DNA from: Patiria pectinifera
Taxonomy: Eukaryota > Echinodermata > Asteroidea > Valvatida > Asterinidae
Length of the DNA stretch: 64,000 nt
Reading direction: 5' to 3'
NCBI GenBank assembly: GCA_029964075.1
Contig: CM057149.1
Span: 19,358,197 to 19,422,196 of the forward strand
The position numbers and the translations under genes are program-made. This document shows, one piece after another, positions 60,201 to 64,000 of the stretch. Numbering within the stretch: the first letter of the stretch is position 1; every line of letters starts with the position of its first letter. The notes beneath the pieces were generated by a model. That model made no database searches. It was not told the DNA's origin and saw only the letters and a program-made list of their open reading frames with translations.

Positions 60201-63200
60201 TTATCTTGAGCATATTGCTCAAACTTTTAAACAAATCGCAGCACTGAGAATTGAGAACGGGTAGTTTCTTTTGAGGTTTTACATTGGGGAGACCTCAGAC
60301 CACGTATCCCAGTGAAAGCATAGCACATAGCGTGGCATTTCCTGATGTATCTATTTCCAGTCACAAGCATAAGTTGCCGCCGACTTTTTTTTCATTATAC
60401 AGCAAACATTAAAACATAGATTTATTTTGACGATAATCTGACACATTTCATATATTTTTTATATCATATCTTAATAACAAAATTTTTGACAATTCAATAT
60501 GATTACAAAATTCTATCGGCGATATTGATATCAAAATAATATCGAATAATCAAGTAATATCGATATATCAAGTTGATTATTTTTTTTTTCTAAACATTCC
60601 CCCCCCCCCCCTTTTTTGTTAAAATCAAGAAACACATTTCTTCTGGCCGATATAACATGCATAAAAGATACAGTTGATTAAAAAAAAATGGTTATAACTT
60701 ACCCAAAAAGTTTCTACAGAGTTTTGGACAGGTGTGGATATGTTCACAAAGATCAAGGCACCCCGTCTATTGCCAGTTATTTCCGGTGCATACAACTCAT
60801 CAAACTGGCCCCATGATACACGTACCTGTTGGACATAAACAACGTCAAATTTGTCATCACTTTAGGGCCAGGTTATTTTGACCATCTCACAGCGGAGGGG
60901 GGGGGGGATTCCACCCCCTTAAATCTCAGCCATCGAGTGCCGAACAATTATGAAACTTGGTACATGCAAAGAACAACTTATCATGAACATACCCAAGAAA
61001 TGTCATGACCTTAGGTAAAAGGGTTTCGGAATTATGGCTAATTAATTATTCATATGAACGAATGGTAATTCTGCTTTGTGTTGGGGATATCCCCACCCCC
61101 AGCCCTTTCAGGGTTAAGTCAGGTTTTTTTTTTATTAAAATCTGAAAAGTTTCATCTCTGAGCCATCAACTTCTTCAACAGCTTGCTCAAAGAACTTTTC
61201 TTGGAGATCACGGAATCTGCTCACTGTTAGTAAATGTGTAAAAATGTGTAAGAAATTATTGTAAAATGATAGGCAAATAAGTAGGCTTTCAGAGCAGACA
61301 TGATTTATATGTACTTGATTCATTATTATAAATTATTTGTCAAAAATTAACCTTTTTGGGGGAGGGGGAGGGGTTATTTCTTTTCTGGAAGTCATTCCAA
61401 AGGCCCTTATAGTCTAGAGAAACCATCGACGCGTCACATCGAGCTCTGCTGCGTTACGCACTGAATGTCAGATACCCTGAGCGCGTCACAAATGTTGTTA
61501 AACTTAATCGCTGAAGTAAGGTCACACCAGCATCAACAACACTACACAAACAGCGGCTTCAACTGACTGGACATGCAACCCAGCGCGATGTACCACTCTC
61601 ATTGCTCCTGGACAAAAATAATCAACCTACAGAACCGTACCGTAGTGGTGGCGCACTTACGCGAACCTACCAACAACAACTTACTGATGACATGAGGATG
61701 GCTGGTATTGGCTCGAACCAGCTACACCAAACCACTCAAAATGCAGAACAGTGGAAAAGAACAATTAACACGTTACGATTGTAGTCACTGAGCAACGCCC
61801 GTGCACTGCACGCGCACAGACGTCATCAAGATGATGATGATAGTCTAGATCAAAGTGAAAGAGAAAGAAACTCACCGCAGTTAGATGAATTGAGTCCTGA
61901 CTGATCGCTGGCACAGCAAATCTAGAAATGAAACTGATAGCTCCTTCTTGGTAATCCGTTGCGATGGCATTGTCCCAGTCGTGGGAGTCTGTGCAGGAAC
62001 GCAGCAGGTTCACATCCCCACGTCCACAGATCTTATCTATTGATGAAGATTCAAAGAGAAGAGGAAATGCCAAGTGCTGAGGATTGTTAAATGGCGACCT
62101 TGTATGTATAGATTTTCCGTTTTTTTCCTTTGTAACTGCATGCCTCGTAATCACAAGCTATGCTTGTAAAAGTTCTGTATTGGCATTTATATTCCTTACG
62201 CGCCTATCAAGGAAATCAAGGAAATCAGCGCATCCAAGGAAAAGTTGCATATTTACCAGTGTTGTAGGACTCGAGTCCAGGACTCGGACTCGAGTTGGAC
62301 TCCAGTCACATTTTTCGTGACTCGGACTGGCCTCGAGTCACATTGGAAAAAGACTCGGACTCGGAATCTGACTCGACCATGACTCCTCGGATTCGAGCAT
62401 GGTGCACGTGACTCTTGACTCGAGTCAAGTATTTTCATCAAAAGGAAAAACATAACGTTCTGTATTTGAGCGACGAACGTAGCATTCTTTTTAACTCATT
62501 AGACAAAACACGGCACCGCTGAAAATCATATCCAGGGGTCGCGACGCACACCTAGCGCCTGCATGAAGAGCATCAGGCCCCGGTTTCATGCTAAAAAGTG
62601 TCCGGTATCATGGTAGAGGGTTTTTTAGGGATGAGAATTAAAAGGAAAACACATTTTGGGTCTAAACAACATGTACACACACAAGGTACACTGTATACAC
62701 TGGGATTTAATTATTTAAAACATTTTGATTAGTTTGGTGAACAACTAAGAACAAGTGACTCGTGACTCTGACTCGAGTCTTGCGACTCGAGACTCATACT
62801 CAAACTCGAAGCTTGTGACTCGAGACTCGGACTCGAGGCTTGTGACTCGAGACTCGGACTCGGACTCGAGGCTTGTGACTCAAGACTTGGACTCGAGGCT
62901 TGTGACTCGGACTCGAGGCTTGCGACTCGAGACTAGGACTCGACGTTGGAGACTCGACCACAACACTGTCTGTTACTGGTTTCGTTTTCACACCTAGCCA
63001 TTAGTCACCTTCCTCTCACAAAATTTCATTATCTTCCACAAGTCTCAAGGCCTCCCCCCATAAATCCAGTCCAGTCCTACCTCTACAACTGTCACCAGAG
63101 TAGTCAGGATTTTCTAAATAGCCCGCCCCATTTGGAGGGTCGCAAAGAGTCATCGTTGCTACGCAAACATCGCCAGCACTTAGAGATCTACCGAAGCACA

Positions 63201-63224
63201 GGGTCTGACCAGAACTGCCACATT
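28607..63224 (-). CDS. Large adhesion GPCR with Ig, SEA, HormR, GAIN/GPS and 7TM (5' end outside window)
   Basis: Twenty exons, about 4343 coding nt and 1446 residues, all joined by GT-AG sites with matching phases. Order: Cys-rich 48-residue module; module A plus Ig1; module A' plus Ig2; SEA; HormR; GAIN; GPS with cleavage at HL/T; 7TM; cytoplasmic tail of about 55 residues. The family works as a cell-surface receptor cut at the GPS, with the freed TSFAVIV segment as tethered agonist. SEA-HormR-GAIN order and TM sequences such as LFAIFNSLQGLMIF resemble ADGRG6-type receptors; paired Ig domains are typical of ADGRF5. N-terminal modules are flanked by phase-1 introns, the usual sign of exon shuffling. 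The first exon seen has no start codon, so the gene continues beyond 64000. Stop TGA at 28607-28609. Confidence 0.9.
29520..29860. repeat. Dispersed repeat, copy 2 of 2
   Basis: Same family and orientation as 2338-2690. Lies in the intron between TM4 and TM5 exons. Confidence 0.7.
30048..30114 (-). CDS. Adhesion GPCR exon: TM4
   Basis: 67 nt, phase 1-2, a tiny exon reading GLPLVIVVIILAADYTQYEH. The preceding exon ends in AAWG, giving the WG(L/I)P hallmark of TM4 across the junction. Acceptor TTTTCAG, donor GTAAGT. Confidence 0.92.
30186..30500. repeat. (TAA)n microsatellite and attached repeat tail
   Basis: Perfect TAA repeats at about 30186-30228 are followed by AAAGCGCATTCCGTCAATAAG and CAATGCGCTGTACAG, a tail seen on many interspersed repeats in marine invertebrates. 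A related stretch (TAATAATAATAACGGC) is at 37106. Confidence 0.6.
30850..31097 (+). mobile_element. LINE 3' end fragment
   Basis: GGCATACCCTGGGTAAA followed by an AATAAATAAATA tail; resembles the tail of the LINE remnant at 20430-21450. No coding part. Confidence 0.5.
31475..31737 (-). CDS. Adhesion GPCR exon: TM2 and TM3
   Basis: 263 nt, phase 2-1. RPQQILINLCFALLGLYLTF is TM2; GGCTFVAVLIHYFTLASIAW then MAVEATNMYLLFVRV is TM3, with the conserved Cys for the loop-2 disulfide. Acceptor TTCACAAG, donor GTAAGA. Confidence 0.93.
31809..32565. mobile_element. TTAA-flanked fold-back element
   Basis: 757 bp. The left end TTAAGCCGCCC..CA.GTCGACCT and the right end inverted TTAAGCTGCCCACAGGTCGACCT. 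Long arms pair through GGCATCAGTCGGCGCTAAAA, AGAGTAGAACAATTTC and the CGGGAATCAAT blocks. TTAA at each edge suggests a piggyBac- or Kolobok-type target. In the TM1-TM2 intron. Confidence 0.75.
32645..33209. mobile_element. hAT-like MITE rich in GACTCGAG, exact 8-bp target duplication
   Basis: Ends CAGAGTTGTAACGAGTC and GACTCGAGTCATTACAACTCTG are inverted; flanks CTGAGCGA (32637-32644) and CTGAGCGA (33210-33217) are identical. Many GACTCGAGT units lie near both ends. 565 bp, non-coding, 83 nt from the TM1 exon. Confidence 0.9.
33292..33401 (-). CDS. Adhesion GPCR exon: TM1
   Basis: 110 nt, phase 0-2. LDVISKIGCAVSVVALIITL is TM1 with the family's IGC motif. Acceptor TTCTTCTAG, donor GTAAGT. 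Confidence 0.92.
33477..34253. mobile_element. MITE-like element with GGGGCCAATTTCAT ends
   Basis: GGGGCCCAATTTCATGG at the left and TGAAATTGGCCCC at the right are inverted. A nested fold-back at 33533-33699 pairs CTTAAGCACAAAAA and CCAAACTCCATGCGAT with inverted copies. Target duplication not readable. Confidence 0.55.
34691..34858 (-). CDS. Adhesion GPCR exon: GPS motif and tethered agonist
   Basis: 168 nt, phase 0-0. VECVFWDLTLNDGYGDWSTE, GC, then RCLCDHLTSFAVIV: all four GPS cysteines, both Trp and the cleavage site HL/T are kept, so self-cleavage is expected. TSFAVIV would be the tethered agonist. Confidence 0.93.
34970..35250. mobile_element. Truncated copy of the GACTCGAG MITE
   Basis: Right end TTACAACTCTG at 35240-35250; left end missing. 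Same GACTCGAGT units. In the intron next to the GPS exon. Confidence 0.7.
35716..35915 (-). CDS. Adhesion GPCR exon: GAIN subdomain B
   Basis: 200 nt, phase 1-0. Reads VPISFFLYQNSRLFRS, then GSRVIAATVEGVKINNLRMP, the conserved strand pair before the GPS. Acceptor AAACCAG, donor GTAAGT. Confidence 0.9.
36491..36986. mobile_element. Composite hairpin element, copy 1 (internally deleted)
   Basis: Starts GGGAATAAATGTGTGCTCCG, contains the TGGGTGCTGATAATTA hairpin, ends GGTATTTATGAAT. Lacks about 110 bp present in 39741-40363. Confidence 0.8.
37216..37569 (-). pseudogene. LINE reverse-transcriptase C-terminal fragment
   Basis: Frame of 117 codons with SLHWLPVAHGIQYKLLLLVF, YNPSRQLRSSDASLLVVPHT and FSYAGPHLWNKLPLAIRNIS, the standard end of CR1-like LINE proteins. 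5' truncated; in an adhesion GPCR intron. Not a host exon. Confidence 0.85.
37931..38297 (-). CDS. Adhesion GPCR exon: GAIN domain, central
   Basis: 367 nt, phase 0-1, acceptor GCGGTAG, donor G/GTAAAA. VAVQIVRTVNNVLQIDNETT, then RIVLALESFVTALHNSG, then ASIFLPAEILERISEG, the usual 'isLP..il' block before the GPS half. Several sequons. Confidence 0.88.
38690..38830 (-). mobile_element. tRNA-derived SINE head, degraded
   Basis: Minus strand GTTGGTGGTCCAGTGGTAAA (A-box region) and GGGTTCAGGTCCC (B-box-like). No cloverleaf. Confidence 0.45.
39741..40363. mobile_element. Composite hairpin element, copy 2 (full length)
   Basis: 623 bp. 39741-39905 is a near-perfect 165-bp palindrome (GGGAATAAATGTGTGCTC to its inverse) centred on GAGCCGGAGGC. 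A second hairpin with TTCTGCGCGACAT and ATGTCGCGCAGAA is at about 40084-40118. Ends GGTATTTATGAAT. Confidence 0.85.
40364..40790. mobile_element. Composite hairpin element, copy 3, inverted and tail-to-tail with copy 2
   Basis: Begins ATTCATAAATACCTAATACA and reads the family in reverse, more diverged, ending before the terminal hairpin. Together with copy 2 it makes a palindrome of about 800 bp centred near 40365, ending about 100 nt from the GAIN exon at 40893. Confidence 0.8.
40893..41039 (-). CDS. Adhesion GPCR exon: GAIN subdomain A
   Basis: 147 nt, phase 0-0, acceptor ACCCCACAG, donor GTAAGA. Reads MTVTSENAEEVAREMAFLTS with sequons NAS and NTS; helical, typical of GAIN subdomain A. Confidence 0.85.
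41313..41694. mobile_element. hAT-like MITE with ACAAAAG target duplication
   Basis: Ends CAGGGTTCAACCTTAAC and GCTAAAGTCAAACCCTG are inverted with four mismatches. ACAAAAG flanks both sides (41306-41312 and 41695-41701), and GC follows the second. 382 bp with several CTAGCCCG / CGGGCTA units. Confidence 0.8.
41990..42114 (-). CDS. Adhesion GPCR exon: second half of HormR, start of GAIN
   Basis: 125 nt, phase 1-0. AGKPRATRDCVGDFTSQPQW then KQPVILNC gives the R.C...W..P....C end of HormR; ENLDELAK begins the GAIN domain. Acceptor TTCTTTAG, donor GTAAGC. Confidence 0.86.
42460..42567 (-). CDS. Adhesion GPCR exon: first half of HormR domain
   Basis: 108 nt, phase 1-1. Reads VSCLQEVYLEGNLTFPQTRL and GQTAQSLNLCPQ, matching the HormR pattern C...(W/F)P.T..G.....CP. 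Acceptor TTCTTGCAG, donor G/GTAGCT. Confidence 0.85.
42752..43010 (-). CDS. Adhesion GPCR exon: second part of SEA domain with GSII motif
   Basis: 259 nt, phase 0-1. Contains EILAFRRGSIIADVLVFF. GSII fits the G/S[V,I] autocleavage motif of SEA domains. A short Cys-containing insert, GGNCGGPCTFGD, follows. Acceptor CTTCACAG, donor G/GTGGGT. Confidence 0.87.
43505..43665. repeat. Dispersed repeat, copy 2 (continuous)
   Basis: Matches 11250-11610 without its interruption. Followed at about 43670 by CAGTGGCGTAGCACGG, the start of another G-tract element reaching about 43830. Confidence 0.6.
43958..44070 (-). CDS. Adhesion GPCR exon: first part of SEA domain
   Basis: 113 nt, phase 1-0. Reads VTTFKVTMKLLNRTYTEDLA, the typical SEA opening, then FGNLRSELGQN. 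Acceptor ATGCTGCAG, donor AAT/GTACGT. Confidence 0.85.
44197..44390. repeat. Dispersed repeat with GCTGGTCG palindrome, copy 1
   Basis: Matches 57713-57885 (ATGATCAAATTATCACGAAA, CTCCTGGTGTGCTGACATT, AGCGTTGGAGAAAACT). Ends in GCTGGTCGGTCGACCAGC. Confidence 0.75.
44859..45036. mobile_element. hAT-like G-tract MITE, 8-bp target duplication with one mismatch
   Basis: Ends CAGTGGCGCACCCAAGG and CCTGGGCGCACCACTG; flanks GCACAAAG (44851-44858) and GCACTAAG (45037-45044). 178 bp, G and C runs inside the ends. Confidence 0.8.
45242..45529 (-). CDS. Adhesion GPCR exon: Ig2
   Basis: 288 nt, phase 1-1, a complete Ig domain in one exon: TFDCYIENAVEYRWYK supplies Cys and Trp, YQDQGVYVCEG the second Cys, ending PATLTITG. 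Acceptor ATTATAG; donor ACAG/GTCAAA is weak, but the phase fits. Confidence 0.87.
45676..46051. mobile_element. MITE with AAAGTCTCC inverted ends, copy 2
   Basis: Ends AAAAAGTCTCCGGTTTCTGG and CCAGAAACCGGAGACTTTTT are exact inverses, extended by C and G runs. Same family as 17829-18212. Ends 147 nt from the Ig2 exon. Confidence 0.85.
46520..47149 (-). CDS. Adhesion GPCR exon: module A' (second copy), with RSKR site
   Basis: 630 nt, phase 1-1, acceptor TTTTTTGCAG, donor G/GTAAGT. Starts SDECKSLSTELRLFSTDEAG, later LTFDLTPPLQANSNFGWNVS, then a Cys-rich end with NTARSKRSLHEA. Resembles module A in order and cysteine pattern but without its internal introns. RSKR/S matches a furin-type site. Confidence 0.85.
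47281..47335. mobile_element. Composite hairpin element, tail fragment
   Basis: CCTAAATACCTACGACAG and ATTCCTATTGGGCGAGAGCC match the tail end of the composite element family. Confidence 0.55.
48453..48761. mobile_element. hAT-like G-tract MITE, exact 8-bp target duplication
   Basis: Perfect 15-bp ends CAAGGGCGGATCCAG and CTGGATCCGCCCTTG; flanks CACCAGAC (48445-48452 and 48762-48769) identical. 309 bp, reference copy of the family also seen at 13018-13295, 18481-18950 and 54975-55048. Confidence 0.92.
49017..49090 (-). CDS. Adhesion GPCR exon: second half of Ig1
   Basis: 74 nt, phase 2-1. Reads SFQCFLDRYTTGAVTHETVT, giving the F-strand Cys of Ig1. Acceptor CTATGCAG, donor GTAAGT. Small but fits both neighbours in phase and completes the Ig fold. 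Confidence 0.85.
49600..50400. repeat. CRE/ETS-bearing intronic repeat, copy A
   Basis: Carries TGACGTCA at 49764, 49775, 50065 and 50225, ACTTCCGG at 49943 and CCGGAAGT at 49967, and GCGCCCTCTAGCGGCA (CTCF-like) at 50085-50100. Shares ACTGGTATATAT / GACCTTCATGCAAACAACAC and following blocks with copy B. Confidence 0.75.
50794..51448. mobile_element. Composite hairpin element, copy 4, reverse orientation
   Basis: Begins ATTCATAAATACCTCAGAC, ends with the 51285-51448 palindrome. A small local inverted duplication (GTGTTTAAGACCAG / CTGGTCTTAAACAC-like) sits near 50885-50925. Confidence 0.85.
51590..52390. repeat. CRE/ETS-bearing intronic repeat, copy B (interrupted)
   Basis: TGACGTCA at 51609 and 52199, the latter followed by TCAGACCGGAAGT. 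51780-52140 is unrelated C-rich DNA, apparently inserted. A further family piece with TTTGTAACAACAAACGCG is at 53043-53126. Confidence 0.7.
53390..53700. repeat. Imperfect tandem repeat of about 185 bp
   Basis: GAAATATAACTTAAGA.TG, TTTTAG.TCAGA and the GGGCG(T/G)G..C block occur twice, about 185 bp apart. No coding content. Confidence 0.6.
53969..54029. repeat. AGTCAGCC-type short tandem repeat
   Basis: Degenerate units AGTCAGTCAGCTAGTCAGCC and relatives. Confidence 0.75.
54975..55048. mobile_element. G-tract MITE, truncated copy
   Basis: CAAGGGCGGATCTAGAACCC and AAAAGTGGGTCCAAAATTA match the left end of 48453-48761; the remainder is missing. Confidence 0.65.
55190..56118. repeat. CRE/ETS-bearing intronic repeat, copy C
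   Basis: TGACGTCA at 55214, 55506, 55655 and 55913; ACCGGAAGT at 55667 and 55803; a perfect inverted pair CACTTCCGGTA / TACCGGAAGTG at 55382-55404; CTCF-like GCGCCCCCTAGTGTCA at 55526-55541. Tail TTTGTAACAACAAACGCG at 56087. Confidence 0.75.
56777..56840 (+). repeat. tRNA-like fragment
   Basis: CGGTAGCTCAATTGGTTAAA matches a tRNA D-arm/A box; the B-box side is too degraded to fold. Likely a SINE head or tRNA relic. Confidence 0.4.
57415..57601 (-). CDS. Adhesion GPCR exon: first half of Ig1
   Basis: 187 nt, phase 1-2. Contains FVSPNQTAAVGESVSLFCVG with the B-strand Cys and VEWYDVSD with the Ig core Trp. Donor AAAG/GTAAAG. The domain is completed 8.3 kb away. Confidence 0.85.
57713..57885. 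repeat. Dispersed repeat with GCTGGTCG palindrome, copy 2
   Basis: Pair of 44197-44390. The palindromic part is expanded here to GCTGGTCAGCCGACCAGC and a further CGACCAGC. Followed by GAATT repeats. Confidence 0.75.
57950..58300 (+). mobile_element. tRNA-derived SINE, near complete
   Basis: Head ATGGCCTAGCGGTTAAGAG (A box) and GGTTCGAGCCC (B box, 58018-58028); core AAGCAAGGCACTCAACC and GGATGGGACGTAAAGCCG; tail AAAGGTGCTACATAATGGG shared with 9540-9860. Confidence 0.85.
58593..58899 (-). CDS. Adhesion GPCR exon: module A, end with Cys-rich region
   Basis: 307 nt, phase 0-1, acceptor TTTTGGCAG, donor GC/GTAAGT. Reads VYPRLTTPETAEVTLQVPLS, then a stretch with eight cysteines (QCLDPLPIQGPCTDC and onward). 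Counterpart of the second half of the single exon at 46520-47149. Confidence 0.82.
59315..59469. repeat. Hairpin of about 155 bp
   Basis: AAATATTGACTGC with GTAGTAAAACAAGCCTTCC returns inverted at 59426-59469. Arms of about 44 nt, imperfect. Confidence 0.65.
60045..60570. repeat. TATCGATA-rich repeat
   Basis: ATCGATATATCGC at 60071 and ATATCGATATATC near 60556 frame AT-rich DNA; a similar cluster (GTCGATATATCGATGG) is at about 4730-4812. Probable old transposon ends. Confidence 0.4.
60703..60825 (-). CDS. Adhesion GPCR exon: module A, beta-strand part
   Basis: 123 nt, phase 0-0, acceptor TCCAACAG, donor TGG/GTAAGT. Reads VRVSWGQFDELYAPEITGNR and then GALIFVNIST with a sequon, ending NSVETFW. 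Confidence 0.78.
61398..61784 (+). pseudogene. LINE reverse-transcriptase C-terminal relic
   Basis: Broken frames give RLQLTGHATQRDVPLSLLLD and GGALTRTYQQQLTDDM followed by AEQWKRTI, the usual GH..R.P..LL...TY...L..D....W end of LINE proteins. Immediately next to the exon at 61876-62036. Confidence 0.65.
61876..62036 (-). CDS. Adhesion GPCR exon: start of module A
   Basis: 161 nt, phase 1-0. Starts DKICGRGDVNLLRSCTDSHD, ends AISQDSIHLTA. Acceptor TCAATAG, donor GCG/GTGAGT. Opens the first of two similar beta-rich modules that each precede an Ig domain. Confidence 0.75.
62257..62968. mobile_element. GACTCGAG-rich hAT-like MITE, larger copy
   Basis: Ends CAGTGTTGTAGGACTCGAG and GAGACTCGACCACAACACTG are inverted. 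Subterminal GACTCGGACTCGAG units are expanded, especially at 62758-62945. Flanks ATATTTAC and TCTGTTAC match only in part, so the target duplication is uncertain. Confidence 0.8.
63081..63224 (-). CDS. Adhesion GPCR, first exon in window: small Cys-rich module
   Basis: 144 nt, phase 1-1, 48 residues with five cysteines (ECGSSGQTLC, GDVCVATMTLC, GDSC). Acceptor CATACAG, donor AGAG/GTAGGA. No family recognised. From 63225 to 64000 no further exon could be supported. Confidence 0.7.
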
Positions 63225-64000
63225 CTGTATGTTGGACGGGAGAGATTAATAGGCAAAAGCATTGAATGATGAGGGGATAAAATGGTTGATGCTCATTCAG
63301 GGTTGAGATTCGGGGAAAATGAAAATATCGGAAAATAATCGGCACAGGGTTTGCGGGTCACCAAGAGCCCCAGAGCAACGTAGGGTCCATGGTATATGTT
63401 TACATTTGCCTGAAGGCACCCCTTACAATGCCCCTTTCTTTTACATTTTCATAGGTAAGAACACATTTACGGAAAGACTTCTGAACTTCTGATTTACAAC
63501 AGGATTCATTCAAAATCAGGAAATCAGGAAAAATCCAGACTGAAAAATCTTGAAAAATCTCGCCCCTGTCAATTTGAACAGGTGTATAACAGGTGATAAT
63601 AGTGAGATGAATATCAGCCCTATCAGGGTTTTCAAAAGCCACTTTATTGGTTCGGAGGGGTCGCCCAAATTCAAAACATTACATTGAATTTGTACTCCTC
63701 CCCTCCCCTCCCCTCCCCCTACTCATGTCTTTCATAGAATGAGCATATAGTCTCAACATTTGAACACAGATACGTCAAGTTCAACAATCAGTTTATATCA
63801 GAAATATTCAAATACACCAGGACTGCCCCACCAATCAGAGCTGCATTGCGAATAAAAGCCCTTCCTGTAACTAATTTTAACATTTTAACCAAAGTATTTC
63901 CACAGGTAATCAAATATGACTGAACTGGGAAGACATTAGACTTGTAAACATGGCGTCAACAACAACGCCATGCTCCCGAGTAGCGTAGAAACACTAGAAA
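63225..64000. other. 5' part of an adhesion GPCR intron, nothing supported
   Basis: AT-rich, with a CTCCC microsatellite at 63694-63720. No exon with consensus borders and family similarity was found. Confidence 0.5.

Noticed and set aside
62257..62968. Exact 8-bp target duplication
   Set aside because: ATATTTAC and TCTGTTAC agree only over the last bases; the element call is kept without the duplication.

Overview
The window looks like nuclear DNA from an invertebrate deuterostome, most likely an echinoderm and possibly a hemichordate. The evidence is short exons with GT-AG introns of 0.3-8 kb, AT-rich introns packed with small inverted-repeat transposons and tRNA-derived SINEs, a cathepsin C gene, and an adhesion GPCR that combines Ig, SEA and HormR domains. 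No bacterial features are present. The species cannot be fixed from the sequence alone.

Three genes are supported, all on the minus strand. (1) 1616-12210: a complete cathepsin C (dipeptidyl peptidase I) gene. Five shared exons carry the signal peptide, the exclusion domain and the catalytic Cys. They are followed by two tandem, intact versions of the terminal exon, which carries the catalytic His and Asn (5520-6028 and 1616-2124). Either version splices in the same phase, so two lysosomal isoforms of 455 residues are predicted. (2) 22888-24117: a single-exon, 409-residue rhodopsin-class GPCR that lacks the usual extracellular disulfide cysteines. (3) 28607-63224: twenty exons of a very large adhesion GPCR whose 5' end lies beyond the window. 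In protein order it holds a small Cys-rich module, a beta/Cys-rich module plus Ig, a second copy of that pair, then SEA, HormR, GAIN/GPS, 7TM and a short tail. SEA-HormR-GAIN and the 7TM sequence resemble ADGRG6-type receptors, while the Ig domains recall ADGRF receptors.

Between and inside the genes the DNA is dominated by mobile-element debris. This includes several hAT-like MITEs with readable target-site duplications, a TTAA-flanked fold-back element, a composite element with a 165-bp near-perfect hairpin (five copies, all in introns of the adhesion GPCR), tRNA-type SINEs, three decayed LINE reverse-transcriptase tails, and a nested MITE-in-fold-back insertion. One 8.3-kb intron of the adhesion GPCR holds a repeat family carrying ten perfect TGACGTCA (CRE) sites, some paired with ETS-like and CTCF-like motifs.

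The most notable points are the duplicated catalytic terminal exon of cathepsin C, CACGTG boxes resembling TFEB/CLEAR sites at its promoter, the hybrid and internally duplicated ectodomain of the adhesion GPCR, and the CRE/ETS-bearing intronic repeats. The three genes show no sign of functional linkage beyond lying side by side. Exon borders were placed by hand from splice consensus, phase continuity and family alignment; no alignment program or transcript data were used.
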